From Blepharisma stoltei (lineage: Eukaryota > Ciliophora > Heterotrichea > Heterotrichida > Blepharismidae), in NCBI GenBank assembly GCA_914767885.1, contig CAJZBQ010000015.1, positions 1 through 64,000 of the forward strand: 64,000 bases of DNA. The letters are read 5' to 3'. Of the stretch, positions 48,601-59,614 are shown in pieces. A program made the translations under genes and the position numbers. A model generated the notes under the pieces. The model was not told the origin of the DNA. It searched no databases and worked only from the letters and a program-made list of their open reading frames with translations. How positions within the stretch are numbered: the stretch's first letter is position 1; each line of letters opens with the position of its first letter.

Positions 48601-51600
48601 CATGTTTTCAGGAAGTTCTTGACGGCCGGCATAGCCAGGGTTCATAGTGATAAAGTAAGCTACAGAAGGGATTAAACTGATTGGCAAGCTTTCTCCAGGG
48701 AAAAGACAGGTCTTTTCTCTGTATTTTTTAGCTTTATTGATAGCAGCCACTTGCATTGCGACGACAGACAGGACTTCTAGATAGATTCTGTTGAACTCGT
48801 CAAAGCAGCCCCATAGCCCAGATTGGCAAAGTCCTTTAAAGATAGTGGCCATGTCTTTGTATTTGTGCTGATTGGAGCAGTTAGTGACGACAACAAATAC
48901 ACCGAGTGTCCTTCCCATATCTTTGACAGTCTCTGTTTTGCCTGTTCCTGCAGGTCCAGCTGGCGCCCCTCCATAATTCATACCCAATGCTTGAGCCAAT
49001 GTAATATAGCACCTATCCGTAAGCGGTGTAATGCACAGCCTTTCCTTAGTCCCTAAATATTCGTAAAGGTACTCAAAGTCTTGGTCAGTAATTGAAACAG
49101 TTAATGTGTCATTTCTCCAGGTTTGCCTTGTCCTCTTAAGCCACTCAAAGTTATTTTGAGAGTTTCCTTTCGAGCTTGCGTCTTTACCCAAGTTGCTAAT
49201 TAGCTCATCAAGGACATCTCTTTGATACACATGCACAGTGACGATGGTCGTAATTTTAGTCCTTATCATGTCATTTGGCAAGTCTCCCAAAATCATATCT
49301 CTGATTTGGTCCCAAATTTCAGTCATTTTGTCTCTTTTAGAGTCTGCCACTTTTCTGTCCTTAGCTTTTGACAAGCAGTCTTCTACGTGATATGTCCACA
49401 GCAGCTGCAGTCCTACAAGTGAAGCTTGGGCACAGTATCTCTGGGCGAAGTCTTTGTACTGCATCTGCATACAGTCGCGTGAGGCGTTTCTCAGTATATC
49501 TTTTACAGTCTTTCTCATTTCGTCTTCAAGTTTCTTCAGCCAGTCTTCTATGTTGCCTTCTGCTTTGACTGGGTCTGACAGCTCGATTAATTCGTAGTTT
49601 TTGCCGATTGAGCTCATCATATGGGTAATTAATTTTCGGTCTTTGGCGTCAAATTGGACTCTTGTGATAGCGTCAAACAGGTTTTCTAAGAAAGTCTGGA
49701 TTGAGGTAGGTTCTGATCCTTGACTTAGGATACTCAAAAGGACAGGGTCAGACACGAAGAAGAACCTGGCGAACTTGTTTCGTTTGGCTTCTAAGTAGTT
49801 ATCTAACTCCCCCCCCCCCCCTCCGTGAGCGAACAAAAAAATTTTGTTCGCTCACGGAGGGGGGTTAATTTTTTTTTTTTAAAAAAAATTTATATATAAA
49901 TTTTATAAAAAAATATTTTTTTCGAAATTTAAAACAATCCTAATTTGCAAAAATTGGAAAGCAAATATTAATTTAATTTGCAAAAATTTATGTTTTAAAA
50001 CGCAATTTGTTTAAAATTAAACAGAATTAGCTCTAGATTTCATTATACTAATTATCACTTATATATCAAAATTTTTTTCCATTAAAATTTTTTCTATTAA
50101 AAAAATTTTTGTTCACTCACGGAGGGTGGGTTTTTGGTCAAAAAATGGCGATTTTTCTAATGGTTTTGTTCGCTCACGGAGGGGGGGGGGAGTAAGGATT
50201 TCTGACACGTTTCCAGTTTCTCTTTTAAGCTTGGCAGCAGGTTTTTAAGCATATCATTCTGACAAGCTGGGATGACCACTTGTGTTTCTACTGCTTTTTC
50301 CATGATTTTTACCCACATTTTGTCAGTGTTCTGGAACAGTCTGGCTTCAGTAGGCATTTGTCGAGAAATATCACCTCCCATGAAGACAGGCTCTAAGCTT
50401 TGCCACATAATTTGGACTCTTTGCCAGAGATCAATGGTTTCGCTTACATCAGAATACAGGTTGAGACAGCTGACGACTTCAGTCTTGAACGGTGCTACAT
50501 GCTTCATAGCGTTCATGGTCGTTAAGTCAGCTTGGGCTTCATCTAGAGCTTCCATGATTTCTGATACTTTTCCGCCTAGTCTACAAAGATAGTCTCTTCC
50601 TCTGAAGGTGTCAAAATCAAAGGTCTCTACAGTCCATTTCGCTTTGATTTCTCCTAGTTTAATTTCAATTTTCAGCTGTTTGTCAGCTGATTCTATGATT
50701 TCTTCAATTTCTTCTTTAGATTTCAGCAGGTCTACTTCGAGGAGTTTTGATAAATAGAAAACTTCGTCATTTTTCTGTGTTAAATCGTGCCCAGTTACCT
50801 GTGACAGCTGATCCCAATGTCTTGGCTTAATTGACGGCTTACTTAAATCTTCTAGCAAAGGTAAAACTTGGATAAAGGTGTCAATTTCAGTCCTGAGTTC
50901 ATTGTAAGCGTCCCATTCCTTTAGCTGTCTAGGAAGCTTCTTGCACATATTGTCGAAGTTAGTGACTTGGTCTGTCATGTCTGTTAGCTTGTCAACGGCA
51001 TCGCTCCATATCATTTCTTTCCAAGAGTTGACAGTATTGATAACTTGAACGTATAAGTCATATAGCTGAGTAAGTAGTCCCAGCTCTTTTTTGGTTTGCT
51101 CTAGTTCTGGGTACGGCTGATGTGGCAGGCCAAAGAGCTCTTCTCCTGCGTAGTAGATTTCGTAGTTTCTTTCTCTGACTGAGTATTCTTCCTTAAATCT
51201 TCTAAGTCTTTCGACTGCATCTCCTGGGTTAATTCCTTTGACCATTGGTCCATTTCTCTCGTAGTCTTTTCGGAAATCCCTTACATCAGAGACCAAAGCG
51301 CTGACATTTCTTATGAGTTCTTTCTTAAAGCTGTTTTGGGTTTCTTGTAGCTGGTTTTGCCTCTGTTCACCTAGTTCTACTAATGATTTCCATTTAGATT
51401 TTAGTATATGTCTATGATCTTGTTCATCTTTTTCCATGCCAGTGGCAAGATACATGTCTAAAATGTTGTACATTTCTATGATTGGCTTAAATTCCAACTC
51501 AATTTCACCTTCTTTTTGCCTGACTTCTTTTAAGGTGTGCATGACATAACGTAAAGTGTCAATCCCAGTCACGTCTTTTTGGAGTTTTGCTTTAGTTTGG

Positions 51601-54600
51601 TTGATATACTCTAAATCCTCTCTGCAACCCAAAGCAAATTTTGTTCGTTCGCACAGGGTATTATATAGAAATTTGTAGTAATTTTTTTTTCGAAATTTAA
51701 AAAATATTAAATTGCAAAAATTGGAAAACAAAAATTAATTTAATTTGTAATATTAATGCTTTAAAATGCAATTCGTTTGAATTTAGTAGAATTAGCTAGA
51801 TATTTCGTTATAACTATCGCTAATATATCAAAATATTTTTTTATATAAATTTTTAAATAAAAATTATTCACTCATAGAGGGGATTTTTCCAATGGTTTTG
51901 ATCGCTCACGGAGGGGCTGGAGTAGGATGTTTTCCAGTCTACTTTTAGCACGCTTGTGAAGGTCTTTGGAAAACACAGCTTTCCAGTGGTGGACGTACTC
52001 TTTGAGGCCGTCTGCAATTGCTTTCGTTTTGAGAGCCATGGCACCGATCTGGAAAACATCTTCGACAGTTTCAATATCGTGCTCTACTGAGGTGAAATAT
52101 TTAAGTTTTTCTTCAAAATCGTCCAATGTAGGGTCTTTTTTATTAAACTCTGACAGTTTTTTCTCTGGATCTTGTGTCCACAGCCACGAAAACCTCTGGA
52201 AAGATTCTAAATACTGTGTGACTGTATTTTTCGTCCCATGAATAGACCCAGTCAGGAGCAAAATGACTTTGACGATTTCTTTATCCTGAGCAATCATATC
52301 ATAAAAGCTGTCCTTTTTCTCATTTTCTGCCTTGTCCTGTTGGAACCAGTTAACTACACTTTTTGAGCATTTCAATACTGCAATGGCAGCTCTGTTAATA
52401 TGTTCCTGGACATCTTCAATAGAAGGCGTAATTTTTACCTTAACGTCATCAGACCTCGACTCCAGATGCACAGTGACTTCAAAGAACGGCGACAACTGTG
52501 CTGGGATTGCAGCTCCCCTAGCTTTTTTCCCACAAACTCTTTCCTTCATCGCATTTAGAGAGTTTTTGGTGCAATGTAGCAGTGCTTGGTACATAGTCCA
52601 GTTATAGTATTTCTTGAGCTTTACGACTTCATCTTGGTTTATAGGCTCTACATGCTGGTCAAGTGGGTAAGACTTAATAGTCTGCAGCAAGTCGTCGACC
52701 GCTCTTTCCACTTCTATATTTTTGCTCATTAAAAACTCAGTTTGGGTTTTCGCTGAGTTTCCTTGGAGTTCTACGAATTCGTCCTGGGTAAAAGTTTTGC
52801 TGTTTTCTGGCATTTCGACTAGTATAACTTTGCTGATCGCTTTTAGGTTGTTTTCTACTCTGTTTTCTATGATGTCGTTAATGCTGATAATCAACTGTTC
52901 TAATTTTTGAAGGCCGGAGTGGACGTGGTGAAGGTATCCGTCAATATTCATAGAGGTCCAGGTCAAAGTGACGATCCCAGGCCTGAGCTTATACTCTAAA
53001 TCTTCCAAATGAGGGCCTAGCAGTGTTTTAGTGATCGGCCTGATTTTGCCTAGCACTCTTTCATATTCTTTAAGCAAATAGTCAAGCTCGCTATAGTAAT
53101 GCTTGATTTTTTCTTCTTGGAGTAGTACAATTCTGGCACTTTCAGGGATTTCGACGCCCATCCTATCTAACTCCCACCCATCCTTGATCGAACGGCTCGC
53201 CATCGTTCGGTCAAGGATGGGTTTAAAAAAAAATTAAATAGAAAATAAAAATTTATTTTTTTCTTATATATTTTTAAATAAGAGGGTTAAGAGTATTTAA
53301 TAATTATTTTTACAGCAAAAAAATTGAATTAATTTCATAAAAATACAAATTTTTAATATTTTGATTTTTTGGTTACCCCTTTAAACTGTATAAATTTTAA
53401 TTTGTTCCTTTATTGAATTAAAAATTTTAAAGAATCTCTATTTTTAGATTATTGAGTTTTTAAACCCAGATTGATGACTAAGCACTTCGGATAGTTGATT
53501 CCGTAGCTTCCTGTCGTCTCAAAGCTTCTGACAGCAACTTCATTAGGCACATCTTCCCAAGCTTTTGATAACTAATATAAAAATTTGCATGTTATGAAAA
53601 TCATTCGATCAAGCATGGGGGGTTAATTTTCCCAATTTTTAAAAATTTTTACAGTGAATCGTTCGATCAAGGATGGGGGGAGTAAGCATTTAGCTTCTCT
53701 GATAAGTTGGAAAATTTCGTCGTCAAGGTTTACATAGAGCTTTTTGTCTTCGCTTGGCCAAAGTAACAGAGCGTGGAGGCCTGTTTTGCTTCTTTCGATT
53801 TCGTCACACCAGGCTCGCAAGTACATATACTCGAATAGGGTTAAGGTTTGTCCAATTCTGTTGTAAAGAGTTATATATGACCTGTGTTCTTTTCCGGTCT
53901 TGATCATATTGGGGAATTTCTCCATTGGGGCTTGGATTCTGTGGAAAAGATGTCTGGCCCAGAGAATGTTCCCAGCAACTGTGGGCATGTTTCTGACAAG
54001 TGGAGGGGCGGATTTGAACTGGTTGTATTGGGTCTTGATTTCATTCATTTCCATTCCGTAGTTGTGGAAAATGATGTTGTACTTATTATTAAGCTCAGTC
54101 TGCAGACTTCCTCTTTTCAGAATCGTCTCAAACTTTTTCAACAAATTAAGTGCATGATCAATGCTAGCGATTTTTTCAAAGCTTTTATTAATATAGCCTT
54201 GCAAGTCTTGCTCTAGTTTGCTAACTCCTACGTTGAATTCAACGAATCTTCTATCAAAATGGTTATGTGAGTAATCCAGTAAGTCATATCTGTGGTTTTT
54301 AAACTCTTCAATCAAGTTATTGAAGTCTTGAAGTAGCTTGTCCATGTCTTCAAACTTATGTTTTGCTAAAGACCTGAACTGGCGCACAATGGTGAAAAGG
54401 TCAATAAGTTTGGAAAGTCTTCTGCAGAACAAGTCGAATTTTCCAAAAATTTGGTTTTTGCTGAAATCAAATTGTTTTCCTTTCGGCATCGCCTGGAGTT
54501 TTTCTTTAGTAAGCTCGTATTGAGCTTGGTAAGCTTCTTTCAGCTTGATGCAGTTTTGCATGGTTTCGATCAGTTCGTCAGGGTCTCTCAGCCAAAGTTT

Positions 54601-57568
54601 GTCGACTGGTTTTCCTTGTAAAATAGTTTTCTTGCAAGTATTTATCATTTGGTTTGTAATTTTCATGAAAAGTTGGGTCATTTTTTCAGTGGTGTTGTAA
54701 TATCTTGCAATGGTGTGGATCATTTTGACTGAGTTCATGAGTGCTGGCAAGCTGTCAATGATAGTCTGTGGAGTCCCTGTGTAGAGTGGCTCTATGAATT
54801 TCTCAAGTGTCGTCAAATATTTCACATTATCTTTGGCTTCATTTAAAGCTTCAGTGATCTTTATATCTACGTTTTTCCATCTACTAGCTTCCCCTGGTTA
54901 GAAACAAACAAATTTAATATAAACATTTTTGTATAAAATATTCTGATATATAATTAATGATTATAGCAATGAGATCTCCAACTTGCAAAATTGCTTGTAT
55001 AGTAATAAATTAAATGAGATAACTCAATTTAAATATTGTAAATTTAGTTTTAAAATCCGAAAAATATATTTTATATGGATATAGCTCATACCCCTTTATA
55101 GATTTCTTTATCGAGCAAAATGTACTGGATTATTGAACGACCAAGAGAGACTCTATTAAGGAACGGGCTGGATATCTATATCAGGAAGTGCTAAAAAGTG
55201 ACATGCCAAAAAATGGTGACAAGTCTGAAAAAAGTTGACAAGTAAACGCGCCAATTTTTAAAATGGATTTATTATTAAAATAATTTAAAACTTAAGATAT
55301 TTTAATTTTAATCAATATTTAATTATGCTAAGTACTTCCCATATGAGTCGATAAGAACTTTGCATATATTTAAAATCACAAGACACGCACTTTGCAAATT
55401 GTAGCTCTAGTCTTCATAAATAAATTAGCATAAAATAAAAAAATTCTATCGAGCCGGAAAAATGCACATTGAGTTGCAAGTTTTTGATTTTCACTTACAA
55501 GCCATATTAAATTTTTGCTAACTCCCCCCCCCCCCTCCGTGAGCGAACAAAACCATTAGAAAAATCGCCATTTTTTGACCAAAAACCCACCCTCCGTGAG
55601 TGAACAAAAATTTTTTTAATAGAAAAAATTTTAATGGAAAAAAATTTGGATATATAAGTGATAATTAGTATAATGAAATCTAGAGCTAATTCTGTTTAAT
55701 TTTAAACAAATTGCGTTTTAAAACATAAATTTTGCAAATTAAATTAATATTTGCTTCCCAATTTTTGCAAATTAGGATTTTTTTAAATTTCGAAAAAAAA
55801 ATATTTTTTATAAAATTTATATATATAAATTTTTTTTAAAAAAAAAAAATTAACCCCCCTCCGTGAGCGAACAAAATTTTTTTGTTCGCTCACGGAGGGG
55901 GGGGGGGGGAGTAAGTACTTCTCATCTTAGTCGATAAGAACTTCTTATATATTGAGATACACAAGCCACGCACTTTGCAAATTATAGCTCTAGTCTTCAT
56001 AAATAAATTAGCATAAAATAAAGAAATTCTATCGAGCGGAAAAATGCACATTGAGTTGCAAGTTTTTGATTTTCACAGCTATTATTAAATTTAAATATAT
56101 ATAAATCAAAATATTTAAAGCCAATATATAATGTGTAATTATATCTTCTGTCTAATTGAGTATCTTAAGTTTTAAATTATTTTAATAATAAATCCATTTT
56201 AAAAATTGGCGCGTTTACTTGTCAACTTTTTCTGACTTGTCACCATTTTTTGACATGTCACTTTTTAGCACTTCCTGATATAGATATCCCAGCCCGTTCC
56301 TTTAATAGAGTCTCTCTTGGTCGTTCAATAATCCAGTACATTTTGCTCGATAAAGAAATCTATAAAGGGGTATGAGCTATATTAATTTAATATGTTTTTA
56401 TAATTCAATATAAATTATTTTGAAAAACAATAGCCAAAGGGGAGGGGAGTAAGCAGCATTGGGATATTTTCTTTAGACCTGCTTTGGTGCTCTCCAGAAG
56501 TCTTATTAGCCATATGTAGCACTGACTGTACATTTTTCACTTCTTTGGTCCTGGTCTGTTCATTGATGCTGGTCAATTTCTGGTTTCTGCTTCTCCAGTA
56601 TTCTAATTCTGTATGTGGCCCTGCTTCATTGCTTTCCCACCTGCTTTCAGTGCTTTCTTCTACATATGCTTCTATCTGTTGAATCCATTCGTCCAATAGT
56701 TTTTCATAATAAGACACTAGGACTTCATTATCAGCAGCTTCCCTCAATTTTTCACTGATATTTTCAACCTCATATTCTTTGTCTGGTTTTCTCAGCCTTA
56801 CTCCTCCTGACATGCTTTTTATGGCTTCTCCTAGCTCACTGGAGTTGACCTTAAAAGAAATTAATAGGTTTTTTTCCTAGCTTTTTTGTTGCCAAAAATG
56901 ACTAAAAAGTGTAGTTTTTACAGAAAAAGCATCCTATTGGTTTTTTGTGCATGATTTTTTAAAAAAACTAAATTTATTATAGGGATTTTTGAAAAATAGT
57001 TATTTCACTATTAATAGGAAAAAGCTGTATGAAAAAGCCTACCAGTTTTTTTTTAACAACCAAGCTCACTGGCAAATTTGGCTAATCCTGAGGTCAGCTC
57101 TAGCCTTTGTTCCTTATCACAATCTCCCCAGTCTGCCTCATCCATGGCATTGACCATGGGCACAAACGCTCCTGATATGATGGTATCAAGAGAAGAGATC
57201 GGATTGGCACCAATTTCACCGAACATGACTTCAGTATCATTATAAGCGTTGGTGTTGACTGCTTTGCCTTCTGGAAGAGTGCGGTAGAAAAAGGCGCCTT
57301 TTGACTTAATCCTGACTGTGTCGCCATAAGTGAGGAAAAGGTGCAGCTCTTCTGAGGACTCTACGTATTCGTCTTGGCCTGTAGGGATGTCGTTGGTCTG
57401 ACGGTAGAATAGTAGCTTCGGAGGGCCGGCCCCTTTAAGGAAGTTGTTGATGACTTGGTATCTTTCTCGGTCTCGGAACCAGTCTTCCATAATGAGGTCG
57501 CTCATCTCAAAGCAATCAGCCAGGCATTGAATCATCCATTGGTGACGCTGATGCAGAGGGTTGGACAT
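39674..57568 (-). CDS. Axonemal dynein heavy chain, outer-arm gamma (DNAH5/8) type, interrupted by seven insertions
   Basis: Coding blocks are 57568-57059, 56852-56452, 54883-53686, 53170-51925, 51613-50196, 49806-44629, 43718-43179 and 43006-39674, totalling 13,824 nt (about 4607 residues). The tail includes GPHTELEYWRSRN and ALNEAKDNVKYL, the linker CQKSL-DNYLEAKR, then P-loops GPAGTGKTETVKD (AAA1, ~1880), GPTGSGKSTIINV (AAA2), GGAGTAKTSTI (AAA3) and GVGGSGKQSL (AAA4). The microtubule-binding stalk coiled coil lies around 45000-45250 and 43180-43640. In AAA5, SEWNLQGLPKDDLS uses TGA (42977-42979) for Trp. The C terminus (YKQRTDKYFIFNVKLR...LRGVALLCQ) fits axonemal heavy chains. It drives ciliary beating from the outer arms. 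The subtype call rests on tail resemblance and is less certain than the family. All joins but the first are supported by frame and motif. Confidence 0.93.
43007..43178. mobile_element. IES in dynein before AAA5
   Basis: A 172-bp AT-rich segment between TAA copies (43004-43006 and 43176-43178). On the minus strand it begins CTCATTCCTTTTAATAAG, and the complement of its other end is CTTCTTCCATTTTATATA, an imperfect inverted repeat. Removal joins DLTSFL to VEKTTVSEW. Confidence 0.85.
43719..44628. mobile_element. MITE in the dynein stalk region, with a nested retroposon
   Basis: A 910-bp segment between TAA copies (43716-43718 and 44626-44628) has ends CTCCCCCCCTCAATGAGTGAAC and a hairpin-containing right end (GTTCACTCACAGAGGGGGGG). 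Without the nested element it is about 357 bp and matches the MITE at 49807-50195. Removal restores EPYLNLEVFNAA. Confidence 0.88.
43848..44400 (+). mobile_element. SINE-like retroposon, family C, nested in the dynein MITE
   Basis: A 553-bp insertion (one target copy included) lies between 16-bp repeats GATTATTAGTATGATA (43832-43847 and 44385-44400), which belong to the MITE interior. It matches 11994-12424 from TTCAGAGCCTAGCCC to the tail and has ~140 bp more at its 5' side. That extra part contains an inverted repeat (TAATTAAAATATGG to CATATTTTAATTATA) with the hairpin GGCATGGCC-TCCC-GGCCATGC. Confidence 0.9.
49807..50195. mobile_element. MITE in the dynein linker/AAA1 junction
   Basis: A 389-bp element between TAA copies (49804-49806 and 50193-50195), with long inverted ends CTCC(C)n-TCCGTGAGCGAACAAAA. 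The left end also carries a complete internal hairpin, CCGTGAGCGAAC around poly-A/T. The same element in reverse orientation is at 55522-55914. Removal gives CQKSLDNYLEAKR, the canonical dynein sequence. Confidence 0.93.
51614..51924. mobile_element. Decayed MITE in the dynein tail/linker
   Basis: A 311-bp segment between TA copies (51612-51613 and 51923-51924). The right end (complement CTCCAGCCCCTCCGTGAGCG) and the interior (AAATTGCAAAAATTGGAAA) mark it as a divergent CTCCC-family MITE; the left end is degraded. Removal joins LENIL to EYINQTKAK. Confidence 0.83.
53171..53685. mobile_element. MITE with CTCCCACCCATCCTTGATCGAACG ends in dynein
   Basis: A 515-bp AT-rich element between TAA copies (53168-53170 and 53683-53685). 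Its termini contain CATCCTTGATCGAACG, a related but distinct version of the common CCGTGAGCGAAC end, again with a left-end hairpin (CCATCCTTGATCGAACGG...CGTTCGGTCAAGGATGG). Removal gives EAKCLDRMGVEIPESA. Confidence 0.9.
55079..56382. mobile_element. Long-TIR element nested in the composite insertion
   Basis: 55079-55302 and 56159-56382 are inverted copies beginning ATATAGCTCATACCCC. Between them two direct copies of a ~168-bp unit lie at 55327-55494 and 55912-56076, starting (GC)TAAGTACTTC. No coding capacity for a transposase is visible. Confidence 0.82.
55522..55914. mobile_element. MITE nested between the direct repeats
   Basis: A 393-bp element between TAA copies (55519-55521 and 55912-55914). 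It is close to the reverse complement of the MITE at 49807-50195, including the asymmetric hairpin, here at the right end. It landed at the start of the second direct repeat, on the TAA of GCTAAGTACTTC. Confidence 0.92.
56853..57058. mobile_element. IES near the dynein N terminus, borders uncertain
   Basis: An AT-rich stretch with stops separates SELG (57065) from KVNSSELGEAI (56850). Its ends share an inverted pattern (TTAAAAGAAATTAATAGG against TTAAAAAAAAACTGGTAGG). A simple TA-to-TA removal (202 bp) leaves the frame broken; the 206-bp limits given here restore it but are chosen by frame alone. Confidence 0.55.
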
Positions 57569-57779
57569 TTATTATTATTAACTGCCATTCATTTGCGTGA
57601 GAAGTCGAGAATGTGCATAACCGTCATGGGAAAATTAAGGAATTTGATGGGGCTTAGATTATACTATCAGCATGTCTATATAAGTTTTATAGAGGATTAT
57701 TATAAATTGTGATAAGAGAAGGATATTATAATTATTAATTGAGGATTCGAAATATAAAGGGAAGTGTTTATTAAAAAGT

Positions 57780-59290
57780 TTATAGCATGAGCTCTTGTAT
57801 GATTGGGCTATTCCAATAATGCCTGCCAGATTGGCCAGATATTTCAGCTCGTTCATTATGGAGCATAACTTCAGCTACATGAGGACTCAGGCTATATAGA
57901 AACTCATTAAATTTATTATATCTATGCATAATAAAGCAATTAAACAGATAATTAGTACTAGTATTTTGATAAAAAATAAAAGCTGATTTTTCATTAAATT
58001 TATTCTCAAAGGTATAGTTAATTTCTTCCAAACTGTTAATTCTCATATTGAGGTGTCTTAAATAAAAGAACAGCAAAACCAAACAAATCGCATTGAGCAG
58101 CAGCAGACTATTGACAGAATCAGGCGACCCTTTCATCAATTTGCTCTTTTTTCTATACTCTTTCAAGTCCACTTCTTCATATTTCGCGATTTGGTGTATT
58201 TGCCTCTCCACTGTTGGCTTTTCAGCTGGGCTCTGCATATCTGAAAAGCACTTTTCTTTAGCCCTCTTCCACCAGGCTTCTACATCTTTCGTTGAATCTG
58301 CTTTGGTTCTGCTTTCAATAGTCCCTCTAAACATCGTAGACTTCAAGAAATTCAGAGCCAAAGTGCACCTCAACCTTGATTTTTCTGCAGAAACTGGTGT
58401 CACAACCCAATCTTGCTCAATCACAAAATAGCTTGAAAAAGGGACATCAAGAGCTTTCGTGGATATTTTTATAACTAAAGCACCCTCTTGGTACTTATAG
58501 ATCTGAGCAGACTGGATGCGGGTTGTTTTCGGCCCGACTGAAGGTCCGTTGATCTTTGTGCGGAACTTCAGTTCCCTGGAGCAGGCCCCAATTTCTTCGT
58601 TATCGCCCCATGGGGTATGCTTTTGCTTGTTGAATTTCCCAATTTATTATCTTCAAAAAGGAAATTAAGACCTTTCTAATAAAGAATAATTTCTATTTCT
58701 GTATCTCCACGCTCCTTAAAATAATCTCCATAAGAGAATGCTGCATTATCAGAAAAGAAGAGCTCAAAAAACTTCTGAGGAGTGCAAGGCACAATCACCT
58801 TGAGTGTCTCAAATCCTTCTGAATACTCTTCCTGCGGGATATCCATCAACCCTTCATTTTGTTCTTCTTCAAGTGGTGGCGGATCTTCACCATCACTCCA
58901 ATACCCTTTATCTTGGCTCTCATCGCAGTATCCAGAGTTCCTCCACAAGCTGTAGATAAACTGAAATGCCTCATTTCTACGCAAAAAGGAACCGAAAAAG
59001 TATGATTTTTTATTAGCACAGGCAATTTCTATTGAGCTTGTTATTGTGCCTTTTACCCTTTTGATAGCGACAATGTCTCGGAAAGGAATGACTTGTTTGG
59101 TTTTGAAGCCAAGGATGTTGGCATAGAAACACAAAAAGTTGTCGGTACAGAACAAACGGCCGTGGATGAAAATCTTCTTACGTAAACCACAGCTGAAATC
59201 GTCGAGGACATCTTCTTCGTCAGAGAGAGAAAAGAGGTTCCTAACAACTTGCTGAGAACTTAATCTGGGCTGGGATTGAGACTTTGACAT
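57780..59290 (-). CDS. GRAM-VASt (Aster/Lam-type) lipid-transfer protein
   Basis: Coding blocks 59290-58704 and 58617-57780 give 1425 nt (474 residues). Residues about 20-120 are a GRAM domain (FSCGLRKKIFIHGRLFCTDNFLCFYANILGF). After an acidic linker comes a VASt/StART-like domain (FFELFFSDNAAF... RELKFRTKI... DVPFSSYFVIEQDW), then a predicted transmembrane helix (SLLLLNAICLVLLFFYL) and a C-terminal tail. This order is that of the Aster/GRAMD1 and yeast Lam proteins, which move sterols between ER and plasma membrane at contact sites. An 86-bp insertion interrupts the start of the VASt domain. The ATG at 59290 fits the family start. Confidence 0.85.
58618..58703. mobile_element. Short TA-flanked insertion in the GRAM-VASt gene
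   Basis: An 86-bp AT-rich segment with stop codons between TA at 58616-58617 and 58702-58703 (same codon phase). Removal joins KERGDT to PWGDNEEI, giving the 'GDT..PW' start of the domain and a gene length divisible by three. No convincing inverted repeat is seen. It is the smallest gene-interrupting segment in the window. Confidence 0.72.
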
Positions 59291-59614
59291 AATAGGGAGA
59301 ATAAATAATGAAATTAAACATAAGATAAATGCAACTCAGTTTATTTCTCATTTTTCTCCTCTTATTGAGAGAAAATAAATATATTGTTACCAGAGTCTTT
59401 ATAATTAAAAATTATATGAGAAATTGAAGTAAAATCAGTCAGAGAACTACATTGGGATGAATAATATGGAAATTAATATGCAAAATAGCTCAAAAGCCTT
59501 TGTATAATATTTTATTCCAATTATTTTTCTTAAATAAAAAAATAATTGTATTTTGCGAACAACCAATTTACAAATTTTGTATAAAGAATTCACATATCAC
59601 CTATTAATTTTAAA
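59291..59614. other. Divergent intergenic region
   Basis: 324 bp of AT-rich DNA between two divergent starts, likely carrying both promoters. Nothing specific is recognised. Confidence 0.45.

Larger units (their letters stand above)
54884..56451. mobile_element. Composite 1.57-kb insertion in the dynein tail
   Basis: TA copies flank the segment (54882-54883 and 56450-56451); the ends CTAGCTTCCCCTGG and complement CTCCCCTCCCCTTTGG are weak inverted repeats. Inside is a second element with 224-bp inverted repeats, which itself holds a direct repeat and a full MITE. Removal of the whole gives ENIPMLLRWKNVDIKITEAL, matching dynein tails. Confidence 0.87.

Noticed and set aside
49836-50195. Insertions in dynein as ordinary spliceosomal introns
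   Set aside because: The borders are TAA repeats with CTCCC/GGGAG ends, not GT...AG, and proven introns here are 15-16 nt.
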